Shown: piece by piece, positions 7,710-18,955 of the stretch
Layout of the letters: each line of letters begins with the position of its first letter
How positions within the stretch are numbered: the first letter of the stretch is position 1
Assembly (NCBI RefSeq): GCF_022678645.1
Contig: NZ_JALBWV010000006.1
Location: 159,314 to 223,313 of the forward strand
Length of the DNA: 64,000 nucleotides
Reading direction: 5' to 3'
DNA from: Saccharopolyspora soli
GTDB lineage: Bacteria; Actinomycetota; Actinomycetes; Mycobacteriales; Pseudonocardiaceae
Position numbers and translations under genes: made by a program
Notes under the pieces: generated by a model
Told to the model about the DNA's origin: nothing
The model's input: the letters and a program-made list of their open reading frames with translations, nothing else
The model's database searches: none

Positions 7710-9812
7710 GTGGCACGCGACGTGCTGACTGACCTGACCAAGGTCCGAAACATCGGCATCATGGCCCACATCGATGCGGGCAAGACCACCACGACCGAGC
7801 GGATCCTCTTCTACACGGGGATCACGTACAAGATCGGCGAGGTGCACGACGGCGCCGCGACGATGGACTGGATGGAAGAGGAGCAGAAGCGGGGTATCAC
7901 CATTACCTCGGCTGCTACCACGACCTTCTGGGGCGACACCCAGATCAACATCATCGACACCCCTGGCCACGTCGACTTCACGGTCGAGGTGGAGCGGTCG
8001 CTGCGCGTCCTGGACGGCGCGGTCGCGGTGTTCGACGGCAAGGAAGGTGTCGAACCGCAGTCCGAGCAGGTCTGGCGGCAGGCGGACAAGTACGACGTGC
8101 CGCGCATCTGCTTCGTCAACAAGATGGACAAGCTGGGCGCGGACTTCTACTACACGGTCCGGACGATCGAGGAACGCCTCAACGCCCGGCCGCTGGTGCT
8201 GCAGCTGCCGATCGGTTCCGAGTCCGACTTCCAGGGTGTCGTCGACTTGGTCCGGATGAAGGCGCTGACCTGGCGCGGTGAGGTCAAGAAGGGCGAGGAC
8301 TACGAGGTCGAGGACATCCCGGCCGATCTCGCCGACCGGGCCGCGGAGTACCGCGAGAAGCTGGTCGAAGCGGTCGCGGAATCCGATGAAGAGCTGATGG
8401 AGGCGTACTTCGGCGGCGAGGAGCTGACCGAAGAGCAGATCAAGGCCGGTGTCCGCAAGCTCACCATCGGCCGCGAGGCATTCCCGGTGCTGTGCGGCAC
8501 GGCGTTCAAGAACAAGGGCGTCCAGCCGATGTTGGACGCGGTGGTGGACTACCTGCCGTCGCCGCTGGACGTCCCGCCGGTGCAGGGCCTGCTGCCCGAC
8601 GGCGAGACCCCCGCCGAGCGCAAGCCCAGCGTCGACGAGCCGTTCGCCGCGCTGGTCTCGAAGATCTCGGTGCACCCGTTCTTCGGCAAGCTCACCTACC
8701 TCCGGGTCTACTCCGGCAAGGTGGCCGCGGGCACCCAGGTCATCAACTCGACCAAGGAGCGCAAGGAGCGCATCGGGAAGATGTTCCAGATGCACTCCAA
8801 CAAGGAGAACCCGGTCGACGAGATCCAGGCGGGCCACATCTACGCGGTGATCGGCCTGAAGGACACCACGACCGGTGACACCCTGTGCGACCCGGCGAAC
8901 CCGATCGTGCTGGAGTCGATGACCTTCCCGGAGCCGGTCATCGAGGTGGCCATCGAGCCCAAGACGAAGGCCGACCAGGAGAAGCTGTCCACGGCCATCC
9001 AGAAGCTCGCCGAAGAGGACCCGACCTTCAAGGTCCACCTCGACGACGAGACCGGGCAGACCATCATCGGCGGCATGGGCGAGCTGCACCTCGAAGTGCT
9101 GGTCAACCGGATGAAGAGCGACTTCAAGGTCGAGGCGAACATCGGTAAGCCGCAGGTGGCCTACCGCGAGACGATTCGCCGCACGATCGACAAGTACGAG
9201 TACACGCACAAGAAGCAGACCGGTGGTTCCGGTCAGTTCGCGCGCGTGATCATCGGGCTTGCACCGATCGAGCAGACGTCCGACAGCGCTACCTACGAGT
9301 TCGAGAACAAGGTCACCGGTGGGCGAATCCCGCGGGAGTACATCCCGTCGGTGGACCAGGGCGCGCAGGACGCCATGCAGTACGGCGTGCTGGCCGGTTA
9401 TCCGCTGGTCGGCGTGAAGGTGACCTTGCTCGACGGCCAGTACCACGAGGTCGACTCCTCGGAAATGGCCTTCAAGGTCGCGGGTTCGATGGCGCTCAAG
9501 GAAGCCGCCGCCAAGGCGTCTCCGGTGCTGCTCGAACCGTTGATGGCGGTCGAGGTGACCACGCCCGAGGACTACATGGGCGATGTCATCGGCGACCTGA
9601 ACTCCCGCCGTGGCCAGATCCAGGCCATGGAGGAGCGCAGCGGTACCCGCGTCGTCAAGGCTCTCGTGCCGCTGTCGGAGATGTTCGGGTATGTCGGCGA
9701 CCTGCGGTCCAAGACCCAGGGTCGAGCCAACTACTCGATGGTGTTCGACTCCTACGCCGAGGTTCCGGCGAACGTGGCTAAGGAGATCATCGCCAAGGCA
9801 ACGGGCGAGTGA
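7710..9812 (+). CDS. fusA: elongation factor G
   Basis: The 700-aa translational GTPase starts at GTG 7710 ([20 protein letters not shown]). G-domain motifs are present in order: AHIDAGKTT (G1), DTPGHVD (G3) and NKMD (G4). The length fits canonical EF-G with domains I-V, which drives tRNA/mRNA translocation and, with RRF, ribosome recycling. It sits in the classic rpsG-fusA-tuf order, 98 bases after rpsG and 218 before tuf. A hairpin pair follows the stop, so tuf may be partly uncoupled from it. Confidence 0.98.
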   Translation: MARDVLTDLTKVRNIGIMAHIDAGKTTTTERILFYTGITYKIGEVHDGAATMDWMEEEQKRGITITSAATTTFWGDTQINIIDTPGHVDFTVEVERSLRVLDGAVAVFDGKEGVEPQSEQVWRQADKYDVPRICFVNKMDKLGADFYYTVRTIEERLNARPLVLQLPIGSESDFQGVVDLVRMKALTWRGEVKKGEDYEVEDIPADLADRAAEYREKLVEAVAESDEELMEAYFGGEELTEEQIKAGVRKLTIGREAFPVLCGTAFKNKGVQPMLDAVVDYLPSPLDVPPVQGLLPDGETPAERKPSVDEPFAALVSKISVHPFFGKLTYLRVYSGKVAAGTQVINSTKERKERIGKMFQMHSNKENPVDEIQAGHIYAVIGLKDTTTGDTLCDPANPIVLESMTFPEPVIEVAIEPKTKADQEKLSTAIQKLAEEDPTFKVHLDDETGQTIIGGMGELHLEVLVNRMKSDFKVEANIGKPQVAYRETIRRTIDKYEYTHKKQTGGSGQFARVIIGLAPIEQTSDSATYEFENKVTGGRIPREYIPSVDQGAQDAMQYGVLAGYPLVGVKVTLLDGQYHEVDSSEMAFKVAGSMALKEAAAKASPVLLEPLMAVEVTTPEDYMGDVIGDLNSRRGQIQAMEERSGTRVVKALVPLSEMFGYVGDLRSKTQGRANYSMVFDSYAEVPANVAKEIIAKATGE

Positions 9813-9816
9813 CCCC

Positions 9817-9863
9817 TGCTCGGTCGCGGGTTGGTCCGGGACCGAGCACGAGGCAACGCCTCG
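9817..9863 (+). terminator. two adjacent hairpins after fusA (attenuator or terminator)
   Basis: TGCTCGGTC (9817-9825) pairs with GACCGAGCA (9840-9848). Directly after it, CGAGGC (9849-9854) pairs with GCCTCG (9858-9863) around AAC. Together they begin five bases after the fusA stop and precede tuf by about 170 bases, consistent with partial termination and a separate level of tuf expression. Confidence 0.45.
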
Positions 9864-10030
9864 CGAAGGCGACCGGGGAGCAATCCCCTCCAGTTCGGCG
9901 GCGGACGGGCCGCCCCCGCCAGGGCAGTGCCCTTTCGGGACCGGGGCCCGCTCGTCACCTACCCGACAGGACTCCGCCTGGCACAACAAGTCGTACGGCG
10001 GAAAGTTAACAAGTCCAGGAGGACAATCCA

Positions 10031-11224
<1,194 letters not shown>

Positions 11225-11230
11225 CGCGGC

Positions 11231-11265
11231 GAGGGCCTGTCCCTGCCTCGCGGGGACGGGCCCTC
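11231..11265 (+). terminator. str operon terminator after tuf
   Basis: GAGGGCCTGTCCC (11231-11243) pairs with GGGACGGGCCCTC (11253-11265): 13 pairs including one G-U, with a 9-base loop, starting 6 bases after the tuf stop. Confidence 0.85.
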
Positions 11266-11355
11266 TTCGCTTTCCGCTGACCCAGGTCGCGGAAAGTGAC
11301 CCCCGATTTGGGGTGGCATAGGTGGTATGTCATCCTGTATGGGTTGCTCGTTCAG

Positions 11356-11394
11356 GGCGGCCGGAATTCGAGAACGTTCGAAGTTCCGGCCGCC
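11356..11394 (+). other. long stem-loop in the rpsJ leader region
   Basis: GGCGGCCGGAA (11356-11366) pairs perfectly with TTCCGGCCGCC (11384-11394). The 17-base loop itself contains TTCGA repeats. It lies about 350 bases before rpsJ and is followed by CTTGCT rather than a T-run. It may be a second terminator for tuf or the first leader structure of the S10 operon. Confidence 0.5.
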
Positions 11395-11554
11395 TTGCTA
11401 CGAGGGCCTCGCGCCCTTGTTCCAGTTCGCCGAGAGTCATTCGGTGCTGAAGCCGCCGGATCCCGGTAGGCGGACTGAGCAGGGCACAAGAAGGTGTACG
11501 GGCCGCAAGGCCCATCCCGTCGGCGACGTTCGAGGGGACCGGTATGCGGTAGCC

Positions 11555-11571
11555 GGGCGACACGCCCGACC
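11555..11571 (+). promoter_or_regulatory. leader box shared by rpsJ and rpsL transcripts
   Basis: Exact second copy of GGGCGACACGCCCGACC. Flanking similarity extends a little (AGC before it, CG and a CGGG downstream in both leaders), which argues for a conserved RNA element rather than chance. Confidence 0.55.
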
Positions 11572-11745
11572 GCGGGTACCGGGCACCAGATACCTGAACA
11601 GGGGCGGACTGAGAGCTGTGGCGGCTCCCGGGATCGGGGACGACACCAGGCTGAGGCCGCGTGGGGCACCACCGCCCGCGAGGGTGCGGTGCGCCCGCAC
11701 CCAAGACGAAACCGCGGCACGAGACTAGAGGAACGGCAAGCCACT

Positions 11746-12051
11746 ATGGCGGGACAGAAGATCCGCATCCGGCTCAAAGCCTACGACCACGAGGCGATCG
11801 ACGCGTCCGCACGCAAGATCGTCGAGACCGTGACGCGCACCGGCGCTCGGGTCGTTGGGCCTGTGCCGCTGCCCACGGAGAAGAACGTCTACTGCGTCAT
11901 CCGCTCCCCGCACAAGTACAAGGACTCGCGGGAGCACTTCGAGATGCGGACGCACAAGCGGCTCATCGACATCCTCGAACCGACGCCGAAGACGGTCGAC
12001 GCGTTGATGCGCATCGACCTGCCGGCCAGCGTCGACGTGAACATCCAGTAG
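11746..12051 (+). CDS. rpsJ: 30S ribosomal protein S10
   Basis: The 101-aa product begins at ATG 11746 ([19 protein letters not shown]), the conserved S10 start. The frame is open upstream, but the leader has no competing ribosome-binding site. S10 is a 30S head protein and, in many bacteria, also partners NusB in transcription antitermination. It opens the S10 operon in the usual order rpsJ-rplC-rplD-rplW-rplB-rpsS-rplV-rpsC-rplP-rpmC-rpsQ and is preceded by a structured leader of several hundred bases. Confidence 0.97.
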   Translation: MAGQKIRIRLKAYDHEAIDASARKIVETVTRTGARVVGPVPLPTEKNVYCVIRSPHKYKDSREHFEMRTHKRLIDILEPTPKTVDALMRIDLPASVDVNIQ

Positions 12052-12086
12052 GCACGGCGACGAAGTAGCTGGAGAGAACGAGACCC

Positions 12087-12737
12087 ATGTCTGACAGGCA
12101 GATCAAGGGGATTCTGGGCACCAAGCTCGGCATGACCCAGGTCTTCGACGACCAGAACCGGGTGGTCCCGGTGACGGTCGTGCAGGCCGGGCCGAACGTG
12201 GTCACCCAGATTCGGACCCCCGAAAAGGACGGCTACTCGGCCGTGCAGCTGGCGTTCGGCGCCATCGACCCGCGCAAGGTGAACAAGCCGCGCGGCGGCC
12301 ACTTCGCCAAGGCCGGTGTCACGCCGCGCCGCCACGTCGTGGAGCTGCGCACCGCGGATGCCGGTGAGTACGAGGTGGGCCAGGAGGTCGGCGCGGACGT
12401 CTTCGAGGCGGGCGCGGTGGTCGACGTGGTCGGCACCAGCAAAGGCAAGGGCTTCGCGGGCACCATCAAGCGGCACGGTTTCCGCAGCCAGGGCGCCAGC
12501 CACGGTACCCAGGCCGTGCACCGCAAGCCGGGTTCCATCGGCGGCTGCGCCACCCCAGGTCGGGTGTTCAAGGGCATGCGGATGGCCGGGCGGATGGGCT
12601 CGGACCGCGTGACCACCCAGAACCTGAAGGTCCACAAGGTGGAGGCGGAGTCCGGCCTGCTGCTGATCAAGGGCGCCGTGCCCGGCCCGAAGGGCGGCCT
12701 GGTGCTGGTCAAGAGCCCAGCGAAGGGTGGTGCGTGA
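12087..12737 (+). CDS. rplC: 50S ribosomal protein L3
   Basis: The 216-aa product begins [20 protein letters not shown] and contains the L3 signature [24 protein letters not shown] region and the glycine-rich extension near [15 protein letters not shown] that reaches the peptidyl-transferase centre. A GGAGAG ribosome-binding site precedes ATG 12087. L3 is an early assembly protein of the large subunit. Its stop overlaps the rplD start (TGATG). Confidence 0.97.
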   Translation: MSDRQIKGILGTKLGMTQVFDDQNRVVPVTVVQAGPNVVTQIRTPEKDGYSAVQLAFGAIDPRKVNKPRGGHFAKAGVTPRRHVVELRTADAGEYEVGQEVGADVFEAGAVVDVVGTSKGKGFAGTIKRHGFRSQGASHGTQAVHRKPGSIGGCATPGRVFKGMRMAGRMGSDRVTTQNLKVHKVEAESGLLLIKGAVPGPKGGLVLVKSPAKGGA

Positions 12738-13420
12738 TGAGCCTGACGCTCGACGTCCGTACCCCGGACGGCAAGACCGACGGCACCGTCGAACTGCCCG
12801 CCGAGATCTTCGACGCGCAGGCGAACGTGGCGCTGATGCACCAGGTCGTGGTGGCCCAGTTGGCCGCCGCGCGCCAGGGCACCCACGCCACCAAGACGCG
12901 CGGCATGGTCTCCGGCGGCGGCAAGAAGCCGTACCGGCAGAAGGGCACCGGCAACGCCCGGCAGGGCTCGATCCGGGCCCCGCAGTTCACCGGTGGTGGC
13001 ACCGTGCACGGGCCGCAGCCGCGGGACTACTCGCAGCGGACCCCGAAGAAGATGAAGGTCGCCGCGCTGCGCGGGGCCCTCTCCGACCGGGTTCGCGCCG
13101 GTCAGCTGCACGTGGTCACCGGCGTGGTCGGCGGCGAGAAGCCGTCCACCAAGCAGGCCAAGACCGCGCTGCGCAACTGGACCGAGGCAAAGAAGGTTCT
13201 GGTGGTGCTCAACCGCAACGAGGAGGAGAACTCCTGGCTGAGCCTGCGGAACCTGCAGAACGTGCACCTGATCGACCCGGGCCAGCTGAACACCTACGAC
13301 GTGCTCAACAGCGATGACGTGGTGTTCACCAAGGCCGCGTTCGAGCGTTTCGTCGCAGGACCGGTCAAGGGCCGGTCGGTCAAGGCCGCCGCGTCTTCCG
13401 CAGAGGAGGCAGAGCAGTGA
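12737..13420 (+). CDS. rplD: 50S ribosomal protein L4
   Basis: The 227-aa product is taken from ATG 12737 ([12 protein letters not shown]); GTG 12734 is possible one codon earlier. The L4 exit-tunnel loop is visible as [19 protein letters not shown], the region where macrolide-resistance changes occur; nothing aberrant is seen. L4 also autoregulates the S10 operon in enterobacteria, but no E. coli-type leader was recognised here. Starts and stops overlap both neighbours. Confidence 0.97.
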   Translation: MSLTLDVRTPDGKTDGTVELPAEIFDAQANVALMHQVVVAQLAAARQGTHATKTRGMVSGGGKKPYRQKGTGNARQGSIRAPQFTGGGTVHGPQPRDYSQRTPKKMKVAALRGALSDRVRAGQLHVVTGVVGGEKPSTKQAKTALRNWTEAKKVLVVLNRNEEENSWLSLRNLQNVHLIDPGQLNTYDVLNSDDVVFTKAAFERFVAGPVKGRSVKAAASSAEEAEQ

Positions 13421-13716
13421 GCGCCGACCCCCGAGACATCATCCTTGCGCCGGTGATCTCCGAGAAGAGCTACGGGCTGCTGGAACAGGGCCAGTACACC
13501 TTCCTGGTGGACCCGCGCTCCAACAAGACCGCGATCAAGATCGCGATCGAGAAGATCTTCGACGTCAAGGTGACCAGCGTCAACACGATCAACCGCCAGG
13601 GCAAGCGCAAGCGGTCCCGCACCGGGTACGGCAAGCGCAAGAACACGAAGCGGGCGATCGTCACCCTGTCGCCGGAGAGCAAGCCGATCGAGATCTTCGG
13701 TGGACCGGCCGCCTGA
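13417..13716 (+). CDS. rplW: 50S ribosomal protein L23
   Basis: The 99-aa product starts at GTG 13417, overlapping the L4 stop as GTGA. It begins [18 protein letters not shown], a recognised L23 opening, and contains the basic loop [17 protein letters not shown] that enters 23S rRNA. L23 sits at the tunnel exit, where trigger factor and SRP dock. It is 31 bases upstream of rplB. Confidence 0.97.
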   Translation: MSADPRDIILAPVISEKSYGLLEQGQYTFLVDPRSNKTAIKIAIEKIFDVKVTSVNTINRQGKRKRSRTGYGKRKNTKRAIVTLSPESKPIEIFGGPAA

Positions 13717-13747
13717 CGGTGCTGATTAGGACGAGGTTGCGTTAACA

Positions 13748-14581
13748 ATGGGCATTCGCAAGTACAAGCCGACGACGCCGGGCCGTCGCGGCGCGAGCGT
13801 GTCCGACTTCGCCGAGATCACCCGGACGGAGCCGGAGAAGTCGTTGGTGCGCCCGCTGAACAAGAAAGCGGGCCGCAACGCTCAGGGCAAGATCACCACG
13901 CGGCACAAGGGTGGCGGTCACAAGCGGGCGTACCGCGTGATCGACTTCCGCCGCAATGACAAGGACGGTGTGCCGGCCAAGGTCGCGCACATCGAGTACG
14001 ACCCGAACCGCAGTGCTCGGATCGCGCTCCTGCACTACGCCGACGGCGAGAAGCGCTACATCATCGCGCCGAACAACGTGAAGCAGGGCGACCCGATCGA
14101 GAGCGGTGCGCGTGCGGACATCAAGCCGGGCAACAACCTGCCGCTGCGCAACATCCCGACCGGCACCGTGATCCACGCGATCGAGCTCCGCCCCGGTGGC
14201 GGCGCCAAGATCGCGCGGTCGGCCGGTGCTCGGGTCCAGCTGGTGGCCAAGGACGGCCCGTACGCCCAGCTGCGGATGCCCTCGGGCGAAATCCGCAACG
14301 TGGACGCGCGGTGCCGGGCCACCGTCGGCGAGGTCGGCAACGCCGAGCACGCCAACATCAACTGGGGCAAGGCGGGCCGCATGCGGTGGAAGGGCAAGCG
14401 CCCGACCGTCCGCGGTGTCGTGATGAACCCGGTGGACCACCCGCACGGTGGTGGTGAGGGCAAGACCTCGGGTGGTCGTCACCCGGTCAACCCGAAGGGC
14501 AAGCCGGAGGGGCGCACCCGCCTCCGCAAGCCCAGTGACAAGCTCATCGTCCGCCGTCGTCGCACCGGCAAGAAGCGCTGA
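13748..14581 (+). CDS. rplB: 50S ribosomal protein L2
   Basis: The 277-aa product begins [18 protein letters not shown], and the functionally critical C-terminal motif [13 protein letters not shown] is intact. L2 is needed for subunit association and peptidyl-transferase assembly. Length and motifs are canonical. It lies 31 bases after rplW and 18 before rpsS in the S10 operon. Confidence 0.98.
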   Translation: MGIRKYKPTTPGRRGASVSDFAEITRTEPEKSLVRPLNKKAGRNAQGKITTRHKGGGHKRAYRVIDFRRNDKDGVPAKVAHIEYDPNRSARIALLHYADGEKRYIIAPNNVKQGDPIESGARADIKPGNNLPLRNIPTGTVIHAIELRPGGGAKIARSAGARVQLVAKDGPYAQLRMPSGEIRNVDARCRATVGEVGNAEHANINWGKAGRMRWKGKRPTVRGVVMNPVDHPHGGGEGKTSGGRHPVNPKGKPEGRTRLRKPSDKLIVRRRRTGKKR

Positions 14582-14599
14582 GCAGGGAGGTAAGCAAAC

Positions 14600-14881
14600 A
14601 TGCCACGCAGCCTGAAGAAGGGCCCGTTCGTGGACGACCACCTGCTCAAGAAGGTGGACGCGCTCAACGAGTCGGGCAAGAAGACCGTGATCAAGACCTG
14701 GTCCCGTCGGTCCACGATCATTCCGGACATGCTGGGCCACACCTTCGCGGTGCACGACGGCCGCAAGCACGTCCCGGTGTTCGTCACCGAGTCGATGGTC
14801 GGGCACAAGCTGGGCGAATTCGCCCCGACCCGCACCTTCAAGGGCCACGTCAAGGAAGACCGGAAGTCGCGCCGCCGCTGA
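14600..14881 (+). CDS. rpsS: 30S ribosomal protein S19
   Basis: The 93-aa product begins [19 protein letters not shown] and contains the S19 signature ([19 protein letters not shown]). It has a strong GGGAGG site before ATG 14600. S19 binds the 16S 3' domain with S13 in the subunit head. Size and ends are canonical. Confidence 0.98.
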   Translation: MPRSLKKGPFVDDHLLKKVDALNESGKKTVIKTWSRRSTIIPDMLGHTFAVHDGRKHVPVFVTESMVGHKLGEFAPTRTFKGHVKEDRKSRRR

Positions 14882-14923
14882 GCGGGTCTGTGACACGAAC
14901 GAGTAAGAGCAAGGGGTAGCAGG

Positions 14924-15346
14924 ATGACAGCCCGTTCCGACGACACTGCCGCGGAGGAAACCCCGCGTGCAGTGGCGCGGGCCCGGTTCGTCCGCGTGTC
15001 GCCGATGAAGGCGCGCCGCGTGGTCGAGCTCATCAAGGGCCGGAGTGCCAGCGATGCCCTGGCCGTGCTCCAGTTCGCGCCGCAGACCGCCAGCGGTCCG
15101 GTGTCGAAGGTGCTCGCCAGTGCGATCGCCAACGCGGAGAACAACCTTTCCCTCGATCCCGAGACGCTGTGGGTGCACCACGCGTACGTGGACGAGGGTC
15201 CGACGTTGAAGCGGTTCCGGCCGCGCGCGCAGGGCCGTGCGTACCGGATCCGCAAGCGGACCAGCCACATCACCGTCGAGGTCGAGTCCCGGCCGAAGGC
15301 GGCGGCCAGCAAGTCCCGAAAGAGCCAGAAGGGAAGTGCCCGGTAG
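14924..15346 (+). CDS. rplV: 50S ribosomal protein L22
   Basis: The 140-aa product begins [18 protein letters not shown]; the first 18 residues are a variable lead-in before the conserved [18 protein letters not shown]. The tunnel-lining beta-hairpin region ends [17 protein letters not shown], and a basic Ala/Lys/Ser tail follows. The stop TAG shares its last base with the GTG of rpsC. Confidence 0.97.
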   Translation: MTARSDDTAAEETPRAVARARFVRVSPMKARRVVELIKGRSASDALAVLQFAPQTASGPVSKVLASAIANAENNLSLDPETLWVHHAYVDEGPTLKRFRPRAQGRAYRIRKRTSHITVEVESRPKAAASKSRKSQKGSAR

Positions 15347-16185
15347 TGGGTCAGAAGATCAACCCGCACGGCTTCCGACTCGGCATCACCACGGACTGGA
15401 AGTCTCGCTGGTACGCCGACAAGCAGTATTCGGAGTACGTCGCGGAGGACGTCAAGATCCGCCGACAGCTCTCTCGCGGGATGGAGCGCGCGGGTATCTC
15501 CAAGGTGGAGATCGAGCGCACCCGCGAGCGGGTTCGGGTGGACATCCACACCGCTCGGCCGGGCATCGTCATCGGCCGTCGCGGTGCCGAGGCGGACCGG
15601 ATTCGCGGTTCGCTGGAGAAGCTGACCGGCAAGCAGGTTCAGCTCAACATCCTTGAGGTCAAGAACCCCGAGGCGGACGCCCAGCTGGTCGCGCAGGGCG
15701 TGGCCGAGCAGCTGTCCAACCGCGTGTCCTTCCGGCGCGCGATGCGCAAGGCCATCCAGTCGGCCATGCGTTCGCCGCAGGTCAAGGGCATCCGGGTGCA
15801 GTGCTCGGGTCGCCTGGGCGGTGCCGAGATGTCCCGCTCGGAGTTCTACCGCGAGGGTCGGGTTCCGCTGCACACGCTGCGCGCGGACATCGACTACGGC
15901 TTCTTCGAGGCCCGCACCACGTTCGGCCGCATCGGCGTCAAGGTGTGGATCTACAAGGGCGAGCTGGTCGGTGGCCTGAAGCAGAAGCAGCAGGAGTCCG
16001 AGGTTCGTCCGCCGCGCGGCGGCGGTGAGCGCGGTGAGCGCGGTGGCCGATCGGAGCGCGGTGGCCGTCGCCGGGGTGCCGGTGGCGCGGACCGCGGTGC
16101 AGCGGAGAAGCCCGAGAAGGCCGCCAAGGCCGCGGAGGGCGAGCAGCCGCAGGCCGCTGCGACCGAAGAGAAGACGGAGGGCTGA
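15346..16185 (+). CDS. rpsC: 30S ribosomal protein S3 with long Arg/Gly- and Ala/Glu-rich tail
   Basis: The start is GTG 15346 ([14 protein letters not shown]), overlapping the rplV stop; the product has 279 aa. The KH domain is recognisable by [15 protein letters not shown], and the C-terminal S3 domain ends with [14 protein letters not shown] near residue 213. After that come about 60 residues of low complexity: an RGG-like stretch ([16 protein letters not shown]) and an Ala/Glu tail. S3 helps form the mRNA entry channel. Extended tails are common in actinobacteria, but this one is at the long end. Confidence 0.97.
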   Translation: MGQKINPHGFRLGITTDWKSRWYADKQYSEYVAEDVKIRRQLSRGMERAGISKVEIERTRERVRVDIHTARPGIVIGRRGAEADRIRGSLEKLTGKQVQLNILEVKNPEADAQLVAQGVAEQLSNRVSFRRAMRKAIQSAMRSPQVKGIRVQCSGRLGGAEMSRSEFYREGRVPLHTLRADIDYGFFEARTTFGRIGVKVWIYKGELVGGLKQKQQESEVRPPRGGGERGERGGRSERGGRRRGAGGADRGAAEKPEKAAKAAEGEQPQAAATEEKTEG

Positions 16186-16188
16186 GAC

Positions 16189-16608
16189 GTGCTCGTCCCA
16201 CGCAGGGTGAAGTGGCGCAAGAGCCACGCGCCGAAGCGCAAGGGATTCGCCAAGGGTGGCACCCGGATCAACTTCGGCGAGTACGGCATTCAGGCGGTCG
16301 AGCACGGCTACGTGACCAACCGGCAGATCGAGTCGGCCCGTATCGCGATCACCCGGCACGTCAAGCGTGGCGGCAAGGTGTGGATCAACATCTTCCCGGA
16401 CCGCCCGCTGACCAAGAAGCCAGCCGAAACCCGGCAGGGTTCCGGTAAGGGTTCGCCGGAGTCCTGGGTCGCCAACGTCAAGCCCGGACGCATCATGTTC
16501 GAGCTGACCTTCCCGAACGAGAAGACGGCGATCGAAGCGCTGACCCGTGCGGCGCACAAGCTCCCGATGAAGTGCAAGATCGTGTCCCGCGAGGGTGGTG
16601 ACTTCTGA
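16189..16608 (+). CDS. rplP: 50S ribosomal protein L16
   Basis: The 139-aa product is taken from GTG 16189 ([19 protein letters not shown]). Conserved motifs include [13 protein letters not shown] and the [19 protein letters not shown] region near the peptidyl-transferase centre. L16 helps position tRNA in the A site. Its stop overlaps the rpmC ATG (TGATG), and it follows rpsC by three bases. Confidence 0.97.
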   Translation: MLVPRRVKWRKSHAPKRKGFAKGGTRINFGEYGIQAVEHGYVTNRQIESARIAITRHVKRGGKVWINIFPDRPLTKKPAETRQGSGKGSPESWVANVKPGRIMFELTFPNEKTAIEALTRAAHKLPMKCKIVSREGGDF

Positions 16609-16850
16609 TGGCAGCGGGTGTCACCGCAGCTGAGCTCCGCGAACTCAACGAGGAGGAGCTCGTCCAGCGGCTGAAGGAAGCGAAGGAGGAGCTGTTCAAC
16701 CTCCGCTTCCAGATGGCCACCGGTCAACTGCAGAACAACCGGCGGCTGCGCACGGTTCGGCAGGACATCGCCCGGATCTACACCATCATGCGCGAGCGCG
16801 AACTGGGCCTGACGGTTTCCCCCGAGGGCGCTGAGGAGGGCGCGGCATGA
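16608..16850 (+). CDS. rpmC: 50S ribosomal protein L29
   Basis: The 80-aa product begins [18 protein letters not shown] and contains [16 protein letters not shown], the L29 two-helix signature. A short acidic tail (EGAEEGAA) follows. It sits at the tunnel exit next to L23. It overlaps rplP by one base and rpsQ by four (ATGA). Confidence 0.97.
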   Translation: MAAGVTAAELRELNEEELVQRLKEAKEELFNLRFQMATGQLQNNRRLRTVRQDIARIYTIMRERELGLTVSPEGAEEGAA

Positions 16851-17122
16851 GTGAGAAAGGACAGGGCGTGGAGCGCAACAGCCGCAAGGTCCGCGAGGGT
16901 TACGTCGTCTCGGACAAGATGGACAAGACGATCGTGGTCTCCCTCGAAGACCGCAAGAAGCACGCCCTCTACGGCAAGGTCATGCGGCAGACCACCAAGG
17001 TCAAGGCGCACGACGAGGCCAACACGGCCGGTATCGGCGACCGGGTGCTGCTGATGGAGACTCGACCGCTGTCGGCCACCAAGCGCTGGCGGCTCGTCGA
17101 GGTCCTGGAGAAGGCCAAGTAA
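16847..17122 (+). CDS. rpsQ: 30S ribosomal protein S17
   Basis: The 91-aa product starts at ATG 16847 and contains [24 protein letters not shown], the S17 OB-fold opening (here split only by description), and [20 protein letters not shown] near the end. S17 is a primary 16S rRNA binder. It closes the first contiguous block of the S10 operon; a hairpin starts six bases after the stop. Confidence 0.97.
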   Translation: MSEKGQGVERNSRKVREGYVVSDKMDKTIVVSLEDRKKHALYGKVMRQTTKVKAHDEANTAGIGDRVLLMETRPLSATKRWRLVEVLEKAK

Positions 17123-17127
17123 ATGCG

Positions 17128-17158
17128 CTTGCGCAGGCGGCTCGACCGCTTGCGCAAG
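17128..17158 (+). terminator. stem-loop at the rpsQ/rplN break
   Basis: CTTGCGCAGGCGG (17128-17140) pairs with CCGCTTGCGCAAG (17146-17158) around CTCGA: 13 pairs with one G-U. It begins six bases after rpsQ and has no T-tract. It could be a terminator, an attenuator or an RNA-processing site dividing the S10 and spc parts of the cluster. Confidence 0.6.
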
Positions 17159-17288
17159 CCCAGGAACGTGGTGCGCGGACCGGTCGGTCGGTTCGCGTGC
17201 CGGAAGTGACCGCGCGCGTCAGGTCGGAAATTTGGCGTGCCAGAGTGTGCTCGGGCTCGGTCCGAGTACTTAGGGTCAGGAGTCAGAC

Positions 17289-17657
17289 GTGATCCAGCAG
17301 GAGTCGCGACTGCGTGTCGCCGACAACACCGGGGCCAAGGAGATCCTCACGATCCGGGTCCTCGGTGGGTCGGGTCGGCGGTACGCGAGCCTCGGGGACA
17401 TCATCGTGGCGACCGTCAAGGAAGCCATCCCCGGAGCCGGTGTCAAGAAGGGCGATGTGGTCAAGGCCGTCATCGTCCGGCAGAAGAAGGAGAAGCGTCG
17501 GGCGGATGGTTCCTACATCCGGTTCGACGAGAACGCCGCGGTGCTGGTCAAGCCCGGTGGCGAGCCGCGGGGCACCCGTATCTTCGGACCGGTTGCCCGC
17601 GAGTTGCGAGACAAGAAGTTCATGAAGATCATCTCGCTCGCGCCGGAGGTTTTGTGA
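17289..17657 (+). CDS. rplN: 50S ribosomal protein L14
   Basis: The 122-aa product starts at GTG 17289 after AGGAGT ([18 protein letters not shown]). Motifs [20 protein letters not shown] and [12 protein letters not shown] are typical of L14, which lies at the subunit interface and binds the silencing factor RsfS in other bacteria. It opens the spc-type block after a 166-base gap. The stop overlaps the rplX ATG. Confidence 0.98.
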   Translation: MIQQESRLRVADNTGAKEILTIRVLGGSGRRYASLGDIIVATVKEAIPGAGVKKGDVVKAVIVRQKKEKRRADGSYIRFDENAAVLVKPGGEPRGTRIFGPVARELRDKKFMKIISLAPEVL

Positions 17658-17971
17658 TGAAGATCAAGAAAGGCGACACGGTCGTCGTCATCTCCGGCAA
17701 GGACAAGGGTGCCAAGGGCAAGGTCATCAAGGCCATGCCCAAGGAGCAGCGCGTGCTGGTCGAGGGTGTCAACCGGATCAAGAAGCACACCAAGGTCTCC
17801 CGGACCGAGCGTGGTGCGCAGTCCGGCGGCATCGTGACCCAGGAAGCGCCGATCCACGTGAGCAACGTGATGGTCGTGGACTCCGACGGCAAGCCCACCC
17901 GCGTCGGCTACCGCATCGGTGAGGACGGCAAGAAGGTCCGCATCTCTCGTCGGAACGGTAAGGACATCTGA
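17657..17971 (+). CDS. rplX: 50S ribosomal protein L24
   Basis: The 104-aa product starts at ATG 17657 ([18 protein letters not shown]), the KOW motif that defines L24. The frame is open upstream through rplN, but that extension is a shadow. L24 initiates 50S assembly. The start overlaps the rplN stop (TGATG), and rplE follows after two bases. Confidence 0.97.
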   Translation: MKIKKGDTVVVISGKDKGAKGKVIKAMPKEQRVLVEGVNRIKKHTKVSRTERGAQSGGIVTQEAPIHVSNVMVVDSDGKPTRVGYRIGEDGKKVRISRRNGKDI

Positions 17972-17973
17972 TC

Positions 17974-18537
17974 ATGACCACTGCTGAGAAGATCGTCCCG
18001 CGGTTGAAGACCCGTTACCGCGAGGAGATTCGCCAGGCCCTCGACTCGGAGTTCCACTACGCCAACGTGATGCAGGTGCCGGGCGTGGTGAAGGTCGTGG
18101 TCAACATGGGTGTTGGCGACGCCGCTCGGGACAGCAAGCTGATCGAGGGCGCGGTGCGCGACCTGGCCACCATCACCGGGCAGAAGCCCGAGGTCCGCCG
18201 GGCCCGCAAGTCCATCGCGCAGTTCAAGCTGCGGGAGGGCATGCCGATCGGCGCGCGGGTCACCCTGCGCGGCGACCGGATGTGGGAATTCCTCGACCGC
18301 TTGGTCACCATCGCGCTGCCGCGCATCCGGGACTTCCGCGGTCTGTCGCCGAAGCAGTTCGACGGCAACGGCAACTACACGTTCGGTCTCAACGAGCAGT
18401 CGATGTTCCACGAGATCAACCCGGACCAGATCGACCGGCCGCGTGGCATGGACATCACCGTCGTCACCACGGCCACCAACGATGCGGAAGGTCGGGCGCT
18501 GCTGCGGCACCTGGGCTTCCCGTTCAAGGAGAACTGA
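17974..18537 (+). CDS. rplE: 50S ribosomal protein L5
   Basis: The 187-aa product begins [19 protein letters not shown]. It contains the L5 motifs [32 protein letters not shown] and [20 protein letters not shown]5 binds 5S rRNA and contacts the P-site tRNA. It is tightly packed between rplX and rpsN, with three bases before the next start. Confidence 0.98.
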   Translation: MTTAEKIVPRLKTRYREEIRQALDSEFHYANVMQVPGVVKVVVNMGVGDAARDSKLIEGAVRDLATITGQKPEVRRARKSIAQFKLREGMPIGARVTLRGDRMWEFLDRLVTIALPRIRDFRGLSPKQFDGNGNYTFGLNEQSMFHEINPDQIDRPRGMDITVVTTATNDAEGRALLRHLGFPFKEN

Positions 18538-18540
18538 GCG

Positions 18541-18726
18541 ATGGCCAAGAAGGCGCTGGTTATCAAGGCGGCGCGCAAGCCGAAGTTCAAGGTTCGCGGC
18601 TACACCCGCTGCCAGCGCTGCGGGCGGCCGCGGGCGGTGTTCCGCAAGTTCGGGCTGTGCCGGGTGTGCTTCCGCGAGATGGCGCACGCGGGCGAGCTGC
18701 CCGGCGTGAGCAAGTCCTCCTGGTGA
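18541..18726 (+). CDS. rpsN: 30S ribosomal protein S14, zinc-binding type
   Basis: The 61-aa product is the short type-Z S14. Its zinc finger is Cys24-x2-Cys27 (CQRC) and Cys40-x2-Cys43 (CRVC). Zinc-independent long S14 paralogues exist elsewhere in many actinobacterial genomes under Zur control, so this copy is expected to be the zinc-replete form. It ends the block: a hairpin and a 229-base gap separate it from rpsH. Confidence 0.98.
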   Translation: MAKKALVIKAARKPKFKVRGYTRCQRCGRPRAVFRKFGLCRVCFREMAHAGELPGVSKSSW

Positions 18727-18733
18727 CCTCCCG

Positions 18734-18772
18734 CCTGCTGGGGTGATGCCGATTACCGGTACCCTCAGCAGG
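18734..18772 (+). terminator. stem-loop between rpsN and rpsH
   Basis: CCTGCTGGGGT (18734-18744) pairs with ACCCTCAGCAGG (18761-18772) with one bulged base, starting eight bases after rpsN. The gap that follows contains a perfect TTGACA at 18827-18832 but no matching -10, so a separate rpsH promoter is possible but unproven. Confidence 0.5.
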
Positions 18773-18955
18773 CGTTACCAGGGCTGATGCCCGCGCTCCG
18801 CGGCGAACGCCGTGCTTGCACGCGAATTGACAAGGGACCTGCCCGTTCGGCAGGCAACCCCGAACTTCGTCCAGGCCAGGGTCCAGACGCATCGCCCGAT
18901 CCGGCGGTGCACGGTCGGGGCCCATCGGAACCAGACGAGAAAGGTTGAGCAGGTC

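Larger units (their letters stand above)
11225..11745. other. 521-base gap: tuf terminator and long leader of the S10 operon
   Basis: No gene is supported. The gap contains the tuf terminator, a long stem-loop at 11356-11394, and the 17-base box shared with the rpsL leader. I could not identify a convincing -35/-10 pair for rpsJ, although the operon must start transcription somewhere in this stretch or read through from tuf. Confidence 0.7.

Noticed and set aside
7599..9989. 796-codon minus-strand frame opposite fusA
   Set aside because: Pure antisense shadow of fusA.
18827..18860. Perfect TTGACA as an rpsH promoter
   Set aside because: No TANNNT at 16-19 bases downstream; a small CCTGCC/GGCAGG hairpin occupies that place instead.
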